Shown piece by piece: positions 42,840 to 51,618 of a DNA stretch of 64,000 nucleotides. Positions within the stretch are counted from its first letter, which is position 1. Every line of letters begins with the position of its first letter. The translations under genes were made by a program, and so were the position numbers. The stretch is from JAEXNA01 sp037189585. Its GTDB lineage: Bacteria > Vulcanimicrobiota > Xenobia > Xenobiales > JADMJV01. The notes under the pieces were generated by a model. That model searched no databases. It was not told the DNA's origin and saw nothing but the letters and a program-made list of their open reading frames with translations. Location: assembly GCA_037189585.1 (NCBI GenBank), contig JBBCJA010000021.1, forward strand, positions 310,001 to 374,000, in the 5' to 3' direction.

Positions 42840-43798
42840 AGCGTGGTCTTACCCTTCCACAAGAGATATCCAAAATAAGGAGCGCCCAAAACGGCGCAGA
42901 AAAGACCGGCCGGAACCTCCAACGGAGGGGCGATCACCCGGCCCACCGTGTCGGCCAAGAGGACCAACAAGGCCCCTAAAAGCATGGCCACGGGCAGATG
43001 GCGGCGCAGGTCCGGACCCACCAAAAGACGCGCCATGTGAGGCACCACCAGCCCCACGAACCCCACCGTCCCCACCACCGAGACGGCGCCCGCCGCGGCC
43101 GCCACCGACAGCCCCCAGAGCAAAGGCCTCAACAGCGTCAAGCGAACTCCCAAACTGCTGGCCACCTCTTCCCCCAAGAGCAGAGGGTTGGCTTGATAAG
43201 CCACCAGTAAAGAAGAGAGCAGCACCACCGCGCACCAAGGGGCCAGGTATCCCACGTGAAGCCAGGTTCGCGCGTAGAGAGAGCCTTTCAGCCAGATCAT
43301 CGCCTCGGCGGCGCTGGGCGCGTAGGTCACCAAGAGTAAGGTGATGACGGCCTGACAGAGCGCTCCCAGGGCCACCCCCGTCAACACGAAGCGCTGTTGG
43401 CTGGCTCCCCGCCCCAGCCACCAAACCAGACCCGCCACCACCACCGAGCCGAGGAAGACAACGAAGGGAAGATGAGGACCGGCTTGAGAACCGGCGACCA
43501 AGATCGCCAGCACCGCAGCCACCCCTCCCCCACTGGTCACCCCCACCAGGTCCGGAGAGACTAAAGGGTTTCGGGTCAAACTTTGCAGCAAGGCGCCGCT
43601 GACGGCGAACAATGCCCCTACCAAAACGGCGCAAAGAACTCGAGGCAGGCGGAACATCCCGACCACCCCCTCTCCTGAAACCAATCCGCTCCAGACTTCG
43701 CCAGGGTTACTAGCGGCTGTCGCTCCCACCGACAAAGAGAGCCAGAAAAGAGCCGCCAAGGCGAGGGTCAATCCGGCCAGCCAGAGCACCGTTCTCAT
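42836..43798 (-). CDS. Ferri-siderophore ABC permease (FecD-like)
   Basis: 320 residues from ATG 43798, which overlaps the upstream stop (ATGA). It has about ten membrane helices of the FecCD/BtuC fold, with LPRVLCAVLVGALFAVSGALLQSLTRNPLVSPDLVGV and the coupling-helix region GFVGLVVPHMARLLVG. It forms a heterodimer with the next permease. The long open frame upstream of 43798 is a shadow of the upstream gene. Confidence 0.94.
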   Translation of the reverse strand: MRTVLWLAGLTLALAALFWLSLSVGATAASNPGEVWSGLVSGEGVVGMFRLPRVLCAVLVGALFAVSGALLQSLTRNPLVSPDLVGVTSGGGVAAVLAILVAGSQAGPHLPFVVFLGSVVVAGLVWWLGRGASQQRFVLTGVALGALCQAVITLLLVTYAPSAAEAMIWLKGSLYARTWLHVGYLAPWCAVVLLSSLLVAYQANPLLLGEEVASSLGVRLTLLRPLLWGLSVAAAAGAVSVVGTVGFVGLVVPHMARLLVGPDLRRHLPVAMLLGALLVLLADTVGRVIAPPLEVPAGLFCAVLGAPYFGYLLWKGKTTL

Positions 43799-44733
43799 GC
43801 CTTGCGCGCTCGATAGAGAAAGTAAGGAGCGCCGACCAGAGCCGTCACCACGCCGGCCGGAATCTCCACCGGTTGAGCCACCGTGCGGGCCAAAAGGTCC
43901 GCCCCCGCGACCAAGACCGCGCCCAACAAAAGAGTGGTTGGCAGCACCCGAAGATAGTCGAGGCCGACCAAGAGCCGGGCTAAGTGGGGCACGATCAGCC
44001 CCACGAAGCCGATGGGCCCGGCCAGCGCCACCGCCACCGAGCAAAGACCGACCGTCATCGCCACAAGCTCCACGCGACGAGCCACCGGATCGACTCCCAG
44101 GCCGCGGGCCGAGTCATCCCCCAGCTCCAGAAGATTCCATTGGGAGACTCGGACCAGGGCGACCGCCAGCGCTACCAGCAAAGCCAGTCCGGAGATTCGC
44201 ACATCCAGCCAGTCGGCTCCGGAGAGCTTCCCCGCCGTCCAGTGAAGCAGTTCGAACAGATCACTGTCGCGCAGAAGCAGCATGCCGTGGGCCACGGAAC
44301 CGAAGAAGAAGGCCAGAGTCAAGCCGCCCAGGACCAGGCGGTCGCGCGTCATCTGAGCCGAGGTGGCCAGAAGTAACACCGCCCCTCCGCCCAACAGCCC
44401 GCCCGATAAGGCGACCAGCAACATCCCACCGGTCGAGAGGTTCTTGCCCCAAATAAGGGTGGCCAGACAGACGGCGAAAACCGCGCTCTGGTTGATCCCT
44501 AGAAGCTCCGGCTCGCTCAGCGGGTTGCGCGTGGCCAGCTGCACGGCCAGCCCCGCCAGCCCCAGGCCCGCCCCCAAAAGCACGGCCAGAAGATAACGTG
44601 GCAGGCGAACCTCGGAGACGGCGTAAGCCAGGTCAGGGGTCTGAGGGCCCAGGCGGACGGACAAAAGCCCCAGCAAAGTCAGGGCGATGAGTAGGAAAGC
44701 AAGAGTGCCGAAAAAGGCTAAGGGAGATCTCAC
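43795..44733 (-). CDS. Ferri-siderophore ABC permease (FecC-like)
   Basis: 312 residues, about ten membrane helices. FecCD hallmarks are LPRYLLAVLLGAGLGLAGLAVQLATRNPLSEPELLGI and IGFVGLIVPHLARLLVG. It is the first of the two permeases. ATG 44733 overlaps the stop of the fusion gene by ATGA. Gln instead of Gln-x-Thr at the end of the signature helix is within family variation. Confidence 0.94.
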   Translation of the reverse strand: MRSPLAFFGTLAFLLIALTLLGLLSVRLGPQTPDLAYAVSEVRLPRYLLAVLLGAGLGLAGLAVQLATRNPLSEPELLGINQSAVFAVCLATLIWGKNLSTGGMLLVALSGGLLGGGAVLLLATSAQMTRDRLVLGGLTLAFFFGSVAHGMLLLRDSDLFELLHWTAGKLSGADWLDVRISGLALLVALAVALVRVSQWNLLELGDDSARGLGVDPVARRVELVAMTVGLCSVAVALAGPIGFVGLIVPHLARLLVGLDYLRVLPTTLLLGAVLVAGADLLARTVAQPVEIPAGVVTALVGAPYFLYRARKA

Positions 44734-46862
44734 CGGGCCGGAGCGGCCGAGACCTGAGAGGACTGAGTTAGGAACTTTTCATACTCGTCAAGGATGGCCA
44801 GCGCCGCCAGAGGGCCTCGCGAGCGGGCCCAGAGGTCGCGGTCCACCTTGGCGATCTTTCCCTCTTGGGCGGCTTTGAGCTTGGTGTAGATCGGATTGGA
44901 CTCCCAGCGCGCGGGGTCTCCGTAGATGAAGAGGTAGTCGGGGTTGATTTCGGCCAGCGACTCCAAGGTCAGCTTGGCCACCTCCGCTTTCCCTTCACTA
45001 GGAGTCGGAGGCCCGTCGAAAGCGTACTTGGCGCCCACCCCTTCGAGCAGCGTCCCGATGAACGAGGCTTTAGTCCAGGTGGAGAACTCATCCTCAAAGC
45101 TTCCCACCACCAGCACCCGGAGTGAGGCGGTCCCCGAGGCTTTGGAAGCTTCCAACCGTTGTTCGAGCCTTGTCTCGAGCTCAGCCTTCTCTTTCCCTTT
45201 GCCCGTGACAGCGGCGAGCTGAGAGACCAGGGCGCGCACGTCGTCCAAGGAGTCGTCCTTGAAAGCCACGGTGGGAGCCAGCGCTTCCAGCTGCGCGCGG
45301 ATCATGGCGTGACGGTCAGGACTGGCCACGATCAGGTCGGGCTTGAGCGACATCAAAACTTCGAGATTGGGCTGCTTGCGCTCACCCACGAAAGTGGGCT
45401 CGGATCCTAAGCCTTTCACCGCCGAGGCGAGATAGGCCGGCAAAGCCTTTTCCGAGGTGCCGGCGTAGCCCACCACCGGCTGTCCCAGCGCGGTCAGAGC
45501 GTCGAGAAAGGGCAGGTCCAGCACCACGATGCGCTGAGGGTCTTGAGGAACCTGAGTCGTTCCCCAGACGTGCTCGACTCCCAACGTCTTACCGTTGGGT
45601 GTTTCCACGGCGGCCGGATTCGAGGCCGGAGGGGCCTGACAGCCGCACAGGGTCAAGGCCAGACCCAGAGAGACCCCGGTAGCGAGCAGAATCTTCGGCA
45701 TCAGTCGTCGCCAACGAGGCAGGAAGAAGGCCACGCTGATCAGGCAGCCAGCTCCCATCAGGGCGAAGCTCAAGCGGGCCGAGGCGAGCTCCGCGATGGC
45801 TCCCAAGGCCAACCCACCCAGCGGGATCATCCCCCGGTCCATCAAGGACAGACCGAGCACTCGACCGGCCGCAGCCCGAGGAACCACTTCGTGAAGGTGC
45901 ATCCGGCTGCAAGAACGGTACGCCTGCCCCAGATACCCTACGACGAACAGCGCCACGGCGGCTCCGGCCACTCCCTTCACCATTCCTAGAAAACAGAGCG
46001 AGAGCGCGAACAGCACCGCGTAACGAAGGGTGGCTCCCCAGGTCGCGTGCTCGGGCTTGAGGCCAAGCCAGGACGAGGCGGCCAGCGCCCCCGCCGCCGA
46101 GACCGCGGTCAAAAGACCCAACTCCTGAGCTCCCAGACCCAGCATGGTGTCGGTCAGAACCGAGAGCATGGCGGTGTAGGGAAAGCCGAAAAACATCATC
46201 GGCGCGGCCAGCAGCATGATCCCGCGAATCTCACGATTCTCCCGCAGGACATTCCAGAGCGAGACGGTGGGAAGCTTCTCTTTTTTAGCCGGCGGAGCCG
46301 ACACCGCCGAGCCTTCATCTAAAGTGGAGATAGCGGCGGAAAAAAGAGCCGTGCAGAGCGCCGCTATCAGGAAGGTCGGCAGTCCACCCAGGTAAGTCAG
46401 AGTCAACCCCGCCATCGCGGGGCCGAAGATCCGTCCGAGGTTCATCAGCGAAGCGCTCTGGGCGATGGCCTGCTTGAGTCGAATCCCCTCGAACAGCCCG
46501 TTCATGTAAGTGTTGCGAAAGGGCGCCTCCACCGCGGTCAACACCGCCTGAAGCAAGACCAATCCGCAGACCACAGCCATCGGAAGATCCAGGTGGAGAG
46601 CCGCCCCCACCGCGATCATCACCACCGCGTTGGCCAGGTTGTTGACAAAAGAGAGGCGGCGCGGGTCCTTGCGGTCGGCCAGAGTCCCGGCCGGAACCGA
46701 AAGCAGCAGACTGGGCAGAAGGCGGCAGGCGTTGATCACGGCCAGCAACCAGGCTGACTGAGTCTGCGTGAGCACGATCCAGTTCAGCGCGACAACGTAC
46801 ATCCACTCGCCCATGCGGGCGCTGAGGAATCCGGCGTTAAATCTGTAAAGTGTCTGACTCAT
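44730..46862 (-). CDS. Fusion of MFS siderophore exporter and lipoprotein siderophore-binding protein
   Basis: 710 residues in one open frame. Residues 1-387 are an MFS transporter of the EntS-type (MGEWMYVVALNWIVLTQ, LPSLLLSVPAGTLADRKDPRRL, many helices). At residue 388 a typical lipoprotein signal begins (MPKILLATGVSLGLALTLCGC, lipobox LCGC, Cys 408), then a FecB/FhuD-like binding domain (QRIVVLDLPFLDALTALGQPVVG; ARWESNPIYTKLKAAQEGK). There is no stop or SD between the parts. The fusion could be real, could be processed, or an internal start could give a separate lipoprotein. It is the first gene of the uptake operon. Confidence 0.85.
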   Translation of the reverse strand: MSQTLYRFNAGFLSARMGEWMYVVALNWIVLTQTQSAWLLAVINACRLLPSLLLSVPAGTLADRKDPRRLSFVNNLANAVVMIAVGAALHLDLPMAVVCGLVLLQAVLTAVEAPFRNTYMNGLFEGIRLKQAIAQSASLMNLGRIFGPAMAGLTLTYLGGLPTFLIAALCTALFSAAISTLDEGSAVSAPPAKKEKLPTVSLWNVLRENREIRGIMLLAAPMMFFGFPYTAMLSVLTDTMLGLGAQELGLLTAVSAAGALAASSWLGLKPEHATWGATLRYAVLFALSLCFLGMVKGVAGAAVALFVVGYLGQAYRSCSRMHLHEVVPRAAAGRVLGLSLMDRGMIPLGGLALGAIAELASARLSFALMGAGCLISVAFFLPRWRRLMPKILLATGVSLGLALTLCGCQAPPASNPAAVETPNGKTLGVEHVWGTTQVPQDPQRIVVLDLPFLDALTALGQPVVGYAGTSEKALPAYLASAVKGLGSEPTFVGERKQPNLEVLMSLKPDLIVASPDRHAMIRAQLEALAPTVAFKDDSLDDVRALVSQLAAVTGKGKEKAELETRLEQRLEASKASGTASLRVLVVGSFEDEFSTWTKASFIGTLLEGVGAKYAFDGPPTPSEGKAEVAKLTLESLAEINPDYLFIYGDPARWESNPIYTKLKAAQEGKIAKVDRDLWARSRGPLAALAILDEYEKFLTQSSQVSAAPAR

Positions 46863-46870
46863 CGAAAAAG

Positions 46871-46916
46871 TTAGGCTGGCCTAGCGAAGTTACTTTGGGG
46901 GCCCTACCAGTGTCAA
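46871..46916 (-). promoter_or_regulatory. Promoter and DtxR/IdeR-like box of the uptake operon
   Basis: On the minus strand TTGACA (46916-46911) and TAACTT (46892-46887) are 18 bases apart. A near-palindrome CTAGGCCAGCCTAA (46884-46871), with the TTAGGnTnnCCTAA shape of DtxR/IdeR sites, lies over the expected start of transcription, nine bases before the ATG at 46862. Confidence 0.62.
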
Positions 46917-46980
46917 GCGAAGACATTACCGAAAGGTTAACGCTAGGTCATTTGACACAGCTCTTCCCTAGTCGTACCCT

Positions 46981-47010
46981 GGCAAAAGGGCGCCCTTTCG
47001 GGCGACCCCA
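46981..47010 (-). terminator. Intrinsic terminator of the siderophore synthetase operon
   Basis: On the minus strand GGGTCGCCC and GGGCGCCC pair around a GAAA loop (one bulged T) and are followed by TTTT (46987-46984). It lies between the synthetase operon and the uptake operon. Confidence 0.75.
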
Positions 47011-47042
47011 GGATGCTACCAGGCTGGCTGGCTAGGCAGCAT

Positions 47043-47075
47043 TCAGAGGATGAGCGTGAGAAGTGCGACTCTCAT
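47043..47075 (-). CDS. Ten-residue leader-type open frame with strong SD
   Basis: AGGAGGG five bases upstream of ATG 47075 opens a ten-codon frame (MRVALLTLIL) before TGA. A second tiny frame starts at once, and an intrinsic terminator lies about 35 bases downstream. The layout recalls an attenuator leader, or is the scar of a deleted gene. Confidence 0.3.
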   Translation of the reverse strand: MRVALLTLIL

Positions 47076-47157
47076 CTTTCCCTCCTTTCTGCCCGGTGTT
47101 CCCGCACCGGGCTTACTTTTAGAGAGGGGTTTTGAGTGCCGCCTTCTTGCTCTACCC

Positions 47158-48810
47158 TCATTGGCTCACTATGTACGAACTGTGCAAATTCACATCGGAC
47201 AAAGGGTTGGGAAGAGCGCGATAGTCCTCGCCCTTGGCACCCAGTCGCAGGCGCAGCAAAGACTTCACCGACCAGGGCTCTTTAAGGATCTCCCGAGCTA
47301 AGGGCGAGTCGCCCCAGGGCTCGAGAGACTCTCGGGTGATTCTTGCCACCACCGACCACAGAGCCGACTCGTCCAGACCGAACTGTTCGGCCAATCCCAC
47401 CACGACCTCGGTCAGGTGGTTGCTATAGAGACAGGCTAGAAGCTTGCGGCGGGCCGCTACCGCGTCGGTCAAAGTGACGGACTCGGGGTCGAGTTGCTCC
47501 CACAGGTCGGGAAAGAGCTCTCGGACCCTCTCCGAATCCGCCCGCAAACCGCCCCAATCGCGCACCCACAGCGCCTCTGGGCGGTCTTGTGACCATAAAA
47601 CCACGCAGTTCTGCAGATGAGCCTCCAGCGCGATCCCGAACTCCATCATCAGCCCGAGGTGAAACGGCATCAAAAGCCGGCAGTATCTCTCGAAGTTCGC
47701 CGTGGGCCCGGCTCCCCGCGAAAAGTAATCGGCCCACAGGCGTGAGCTCAGATTTTTCCCGCTCGGCTGAGGCAGGCTCGAGCACGGGACGGGCAGCCAA
47801 CCGCTCGGAATCTCGGGGCGGCGACGAAAAAGAAGAGAGAGTTGGCGAGTCCGGCTCGCTTGGTCCTCGCTGTCGCCCCAGCACAGTCCGCCGGGCTCCT
47901 CCAGGATGGTCACGCCTTTGGACCAGGCCGGAGCGCGTTCGAAAACTCGTCGCAGAAGCTCGCTGTAAACGGGGCCTTGCAGGACGGTATGACGACTCAT
48001 CGAGCGCTCGGTCGAGGTCATCAACGAACCCACCGAGAGCTTTAGAATCGGAAGCTTGAGATCGACAGGCGTCACGGTTCGTAGCGAGGTGGAAAGGTAG
48101 GCCTCCACCGGCTCCCGCTCGAGATCGGAGATCCTGCCCAAGGCCCACTCCTCGGCGTAGGCCTTGGGCAGGACCTTACGACGCTGCCAGGGATGGACGG
48201 GAACGGCCCAACGATCTCCCAGGTCAAAAATCTTCGGAACCTCTCCCGATGCCTCGAGCAAAGCTTTCTCCACCGAAATCCACGGGAGCTTCAGAGTCGA
48301 GGCGAAATCGGGACTGTAGGCCAGTTGGTCCTCCACCGAAAAACCCTCGCGGGTCTTGGCTCCGGGATGGAGATTGTGACCCTCCGGGGTCCAACACTCC
48401 AACGCCTCCCAACTCTGGGGCTCCGGACGTTCCAGAGCCGCCTGGTAAGCCGCCGCTTGAATTCGCACGCCTTCGGTCAGCTCTTCCATCAACGCCTTCC
48501 AGGTGCCGTCGAGAGGAGACAGCCCCGAGAGCTCTCCTATTTTGAGAAGAGACTCTTGGAAGTCGAGCCGCCTTTCTTGCGAGGTGGCTAAAGAGGTGAC
48601 CCGCAGTCGGTGCCCTCCCGAGTAGCTCCGGCCTCGGACTCGCAGGTCGGTGGTCCGGCTCTCCCAAACCAAGAAGTCGTCCCCGACTCGAAAGAGGTTC
48701 TGGGGCAGCACCCCTTCGCGGTAGGCCGCCTGTAGGAACAGTCCGAAAATTCGAATCCTGGCCCGCTCCAAAAGCTCGGTCCAGGGATTATCCCAACTTT
48801 CCGGCGTCAT
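47158..48810 (-). CDS. NIS siderophore synthetase (IucA/IucC family) 2
   Basis: 550 residues from ATG 48810, which overlaps the stop of the first synthetase (ATGA). IucA/IucC enzymes use ATP to condense citrate or its derivatives with amines. Family features are WAVPVHPWQRRKVLPKAY, the DLKLPILKLSVGSLMTSTER region, HLGLMMEFGIALEAHLQNCVVLW with the conserved GIALExHxQN, and the C-terminal FhuF-like helices. The ATP-binding HNGP-type motif reads LQGPVY here. The substrate cannot be told from motifs alone. A terminator follows at 46981-47010. Confidence 0.9.
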   Translation of the reverse strand: MTPESWDNPWTELLERARIRIFGLFLQAAYREGVLPQNLFRVGDDFLVWESRTTDLRVRGRSYSGGHRLRVTSLATSQERRLDFQESLLKIGELSGLSPLDGTWKALMEELTEGVRIQAAAYQAALERPEPQSWEALECWTPEGHNLHPGAKTREGFSVEDQLAYSPDFASTLKLPWISVEKALLEASGEVPKIFDLGDRWAVPVHPWQRRKVLPKAYAEEWALGRISDLEREPVEAYLSTSLRTVTPVDLKLPILKLSVGSLMTSTERSMSRHTVLQGPVYSELLRRVFERAPAWSKGVTILEEPGGLCWGDSEDQASRTRQLSLLFRRRPEIPSGWLPVPCSSLPQPSGKNLSSRLWADYFSRGAGPTANFERYCRLLMPFHLGLMMEFGIALEAHLQNCVVLWSQDRPEALWVRDWGGLRADSERVRELFPDLWEQLDPESVTLTDAVAARRKLLACLYSNHLTEVVVGLAEQFGLDESALWSVVARITRESLEPWGDSPLAREILKEPWSVKSLLRLRLGAKGEDYRALPNPLSDVNLHSSYIVSQ

Positions 48811-50483
48811 CGGCCTTCCATCCAAGGATTGGCCACCGGGGCGAAGGTGTACTCGGTCACGGCCGAATCCATCCGCATGCGCCACATCGACTTGAAGTCC
48901 CACACGGCGTTAAAAACCCGCTCGCCGAGGTCCGGGCCAAAGTGTTCTCGCTGGGACAGCAACACTTGCTCCACCGTCTCCCAGTAGGGCGCCTCGGCCT
49001 CTCCCGTGTAGCGAACGACCGCCCGGATCAGCTCGCCCAGGTGGTTCTGCAAGAGCGAGTAGACAAACTTCGAGGAGAGCTCCCGCAAAGAGTCGGTGGA
49101 GGTGGCCGAGCCCGGCCAGAACTCCGGCACGTCGAGTTTTCTCTCCAATCCCAACTCGGCCAGGCCCTGGCGCAGTCGTCCCGGATGCATACGGATCCCG
49201 CCGAGATCGCGGTAGTGGAAAGACACTTTCGGAGCCTGGCCAGCCTCTCCGACAAACTCCACCACCACGTTCTGAGGATGGGTCTCGAGTGCTATCCCCA
49301 GCTCTCCACACAAGAAGACCTGAGGAGGCAGCAGAGCTTGGCAGTAAAGCCGCCAAAGCTCTAAAGGCGAGAGACCGAAGTGCTCGGCGGCTCGAACAAA
49401 GAGCGGATTGTCGCGCGGCTCTATAAGCGCGGCCGCGGGTAAGAGCCAACCGCCCTTCACGGCGGCCTCCCCCTTGCGAAGAATGCCGGCAAGAAATCGA
49501 GCCTGGTCCTTGTCGTTGTCGCGCAGATGAAAAGACGCCACCTCGAGCATCAGGCTCAAGGCCTTGAGGCGGGAACGAATTTCCGCGTTGTCTGTCGCCC
49601 ACAGGTTGCCCAGAAAACGGCTCATCAGCGGGCCGTTGTGAGCCGCCGAGATGGAAACGGTGCGGGTCGCTCCCGTCGTCTGCACGGCCACGGGGAGCTT
49701 GAAGTGCGCACCCACCGGCCCTGTTTCGGAGGCGAGAATCACCGAGCGAAAGCTCATACAGGGGCGAGCCCACACTCCCTCTTCGCTGGACCAGCAAAAT
49801 CGACCGCTGGCCAACGGCTCGGCGAAGCGGGTGGGAAAGTCTCGCTCGGCGGCCCATGGATGGACCGGCACGGCGACCCGGTCGCCCTGGCCTCGAAAAC
49901 CTTCGACCTGGGGATAAAGACGCGACAGTTCGTTCCAAAGGGGACCTCGAACCACCAGGTCCTCGGTCGGAACCTCCAGCAGTCGCAAGGGAAACGTTAC
50001 CTGCCACTCGGGCCCGAAGCGATGCTGCTCTTCTAGGGAGACACCGGAGCGCAAGCGATTTCCAGGATGCAAAGGATGCCCTTCCCAGACCCTCCCCTCC
50101 CAGTCGGCCGGCGTCCCTTCTCCAGCAGTGCCGATACCCAGCCGCTCCATTGCCTCCAAGGAATCCTCGAGATTGTCCCGGCTGTTGGAAAGTTCCGCCA
50201 ACAAGCGCTCGAACACGTCCGAGGAGAGGTCGCCGTGCAGCCTCTCCAGCAGCGCCTTCAGCTCCTGAATCGGGCGACCGGTGTGGCCGCAAGTCGGCCA
50301 GCTCGCAAGATCGAAGCGCCCCATCGAATAGAAGCGGGAGACCGGGATAAGAATCCCGACGGTTTCCAGGCGGAGCCCCTCCGGGGTCCTGGTGGCGGGT
50401 ACCAACTCTTCCCGGACCGCGGCCATCAGAACTCTTTCCATAGCCAACCGAGTGGCTTTCTCATGAGTGACGGTGCTTGTCAT
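48807..50483 (-). CDS. NIS siderophore synthetase (IucA/IucC family) 1
   Basis: 558 residues from ATG 50483, a likely leaderless start because the -10 box ends seven bases upstream. Diagnostic segments are VAVPVHPWAAERDFPTRF, FKLPVAVQTTGATRTVSIS with AAHNGPLMSRFLGNL (ATP binding), and CGELGIALETHPQNVVVEF with RDLGGIRMHPG. With the second synthetase it suggests a two-step citrate-diamine carboxylate siderophore such as the staphyloferrin A type, although no racemase, decarboxylase or hydroxylase gene is present. Two ATGs (50519, 50492) upstream are less likely. Confidence 0.92.
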   Translation of the reverse strand: MTSTVTHEKATRLAMERVLMAAVREELVPATRTPEGLRLETVGILIPVSRFYSMGRFDLASWPTCGHTGRPIQELKALLERLHGDLSSDVFERLLAELSNSRDNLEDSLEAMERLGIGTAGEGTPADWEGRVWEGHPLHPGNRLRSGVSLEEQHRFGPEWQVTFPLRLLEVPTEDLVVRGPLWNELSRLYPQVEGFRGQGDRVAVPVHPWAAERDFPTRFAEPLASGRFCWSSEEGVWARPCMSFRSVILASETGPVGAHFKLPVAVQTTGATRTVSISAAHNGPLMSRFLGNLWATDNAEIRSRLKALSLMLEVASFHLRDNDKDQARFLAGILRKGEAAVKGGWLLPAAALIEPRDNPLFVRAAEHFGLSPLELWRLYCQALLPPQVFLCGELGIALETHPQNVVVEFVGEAGQAPKVSFHYRDLGGIRMHPGRLRQGLAELGLERKLDVPEFWPGSATSTDSLRELSSKFVYSLLQNHLGELIRAVVRYTGEAEAPYWETVEQVLLSQREHFGPDLGERVFNAVWDFKSMWRMRMDSAVTEYTFAPVANPWMEGR

Positions 50484-50490
50484 TTCGGGC

Positions 50491-50539
50491 ATTCTAGAAA
50501 AGTTAGGCAACCCTGTCAATAAAAACTAGGCAAGCCTAA
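50491..50539 (-). promoter_or_regulatory. Promoter and two DtxR/IdeR-like boxes of the synthetase operon
   Basis: On the minus strand TTGACA (50519-50514) and TAGAAT (50496-50491) are 17 bases apart, a strong sigma70-type promoter. TTAGGCTTGCCTAG (50539-50526) is a DtxR/IdeR-like palindrome upstream, and a second half-like site (50514-50503) overlaps the spacer. The start of transcription should fall at or beside ATG 50483. Confidence 0.68.
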
Positions 50540-50577
50540 CAAAAGATTCTTTCCCACCCTCTCGAAGTCTCATCCGT

Positions 50578-51060
50578 ATGAGATGGATCTCTTGGCTTTT
50601 GGTCTTCCTGCTCGCCGCCCCCGTGGCGGCCCTTCCGAGGAAACTGGCGGCTCTGGTCCCAGACCTGTCCTATCTCACCACCTTCGCCCACGATTTTGGC
50701 GAGTCCATCTCGGTGGTCCAATTTCGGGGGCAAACCTACCAGCCCAGCGAAGCCTCGATCGAGATTCTGCCCCAACTTGACTGGGCCAAACGCCCCGACC
50801 GCCTTTTGTTGGGACAAGCCTGGGCCGAGGAGATCTGCCTGTTCGGCTGGGAAGTCATCACTCCCGAACATCGTAGCGGCAAGAATGTTCCCGCGCCACA
50901 AGCTGAAATTCTTCCCGACGGCACCTTCCGCTACACCGCGACGGCTCTTTCTATGAGAGGGCGCTCCCCAGGCTCGCAATGGTCCCGCTGGCAGATCGAC
51001 ATCGACCCCGAGGGCCGAATCACCCAGACCGCGCTAGCTTCCAGTCAACGCCATCCTTAG
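50578..51060 (+). CDS. Secreted protein divergent from the siderophore operon
   Basis: 160 residues with a signal peptide (MRWISWLLVFLLAAPVAALP). The mature part begins RKLAALVPDLSYLTTFAHDFG and contains one Cys and a beta-rich C-terminus with RYTATALSMRGRSPG. No family recognised and no clear SD before ATG 50578. The iron boxes at 50503-50539 lie in its upstream region, so iron control is possible but unproven. Confidence 0.6.
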   Translation: MRWISWLLVFLLAAPVAALPRKLAALVPDLSYLTTFAHDFGESISVVQFRGQTYQPSEASIEILPQLDWAKRPDRLLLGQAWAEEICLFGWEVITPEHRSGKNVPAPQAEILPDGTFRYTATALSMRGRSPGSQWSRWQIDIDPEGRITQTALASSQRHP

Positions 51061-51231
51061 GACTTGGTCCGAAACAACTTCCCGATTTGGAGCCCAGATC
51101 CATCCCCGCTTGCAGCGTTGCTTTCTCCTCATTTGTGTCGAACAAACAGCGTCGAAAGCTCCTTGCCAGCGGGGCGCCTCCGCACTCCAAACCGGAAAGT
51201 TATTCCGGACCAAATCCTTAGCGGTTCGGTA

Positions 51232-51618
51232 TCAAATTGATAGGATCGTAAACCCCATAGCTTGAGCCGCCTCCTCCATCCTCTGGTCGTAGGTCGCGAG
51301 GCTCACGTTCTGTCGCGATTCTCGAAGAAAATCCAACGTGCCCAGATGGATCGCATCCAAAGTCCTTACAGGAACTGGAAACGGCTCCAGCACACGCCCT
51401 AAAACCGGAGGTAGCATTTCTACCATCGCAATTCTAGCCAAAATTTGATTTGCAGAGTCGTCATGAGAAGTACCAAGGTTTCTCGCATTCAGGCGTGTCC
51501 ATACCTCGTATTCAAGAAGACGACTAGAGACCAAGGGCTCTACCCACAGCGTCTCGGGCGGACGTCGGTCCTCCGCCAAGAGCTGGGCCAATACGACAGA
51601 GGTATCGAGATAAATCAT
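51232..51618 (-). CDS. PIN-domain toxin (VapC-like)
   Basis: 128 residues with the PIN acidic set: MIYLDTSVVLAQLL (Asp 5), a Glu in LEYEVWTRLNAR, and LDAIHLGTLDFL then LATYDQRMEEAA (Asp in DxxxxxA and TxDxxxxxxA). PIN toxins cleave tRNA or rRNA in a metal-dependent way. ATG 51618 overlaps the antitoxin stop by ATGA, the usual coupling. Confidence 0.9.
   Translation of the reverse strand: MIYLDTSVVLAQLLAEDRRPPETLWVEPLVSSRLLEYEVWTRLNARNLGTSHDDSANQILARIAMVEMLPPVLGRVLEPFPVPVRTLDAIHLGTLDFLRESRQNVSLATYDQRMEEAAQAMGFTILSI

Noticed and set aside
42849..43634. Alternative minus-strand frames within the permease genes
   Set aside because: Frame-shadow of FecD-like gene, low-complexity Gly/Arg-rich translation.
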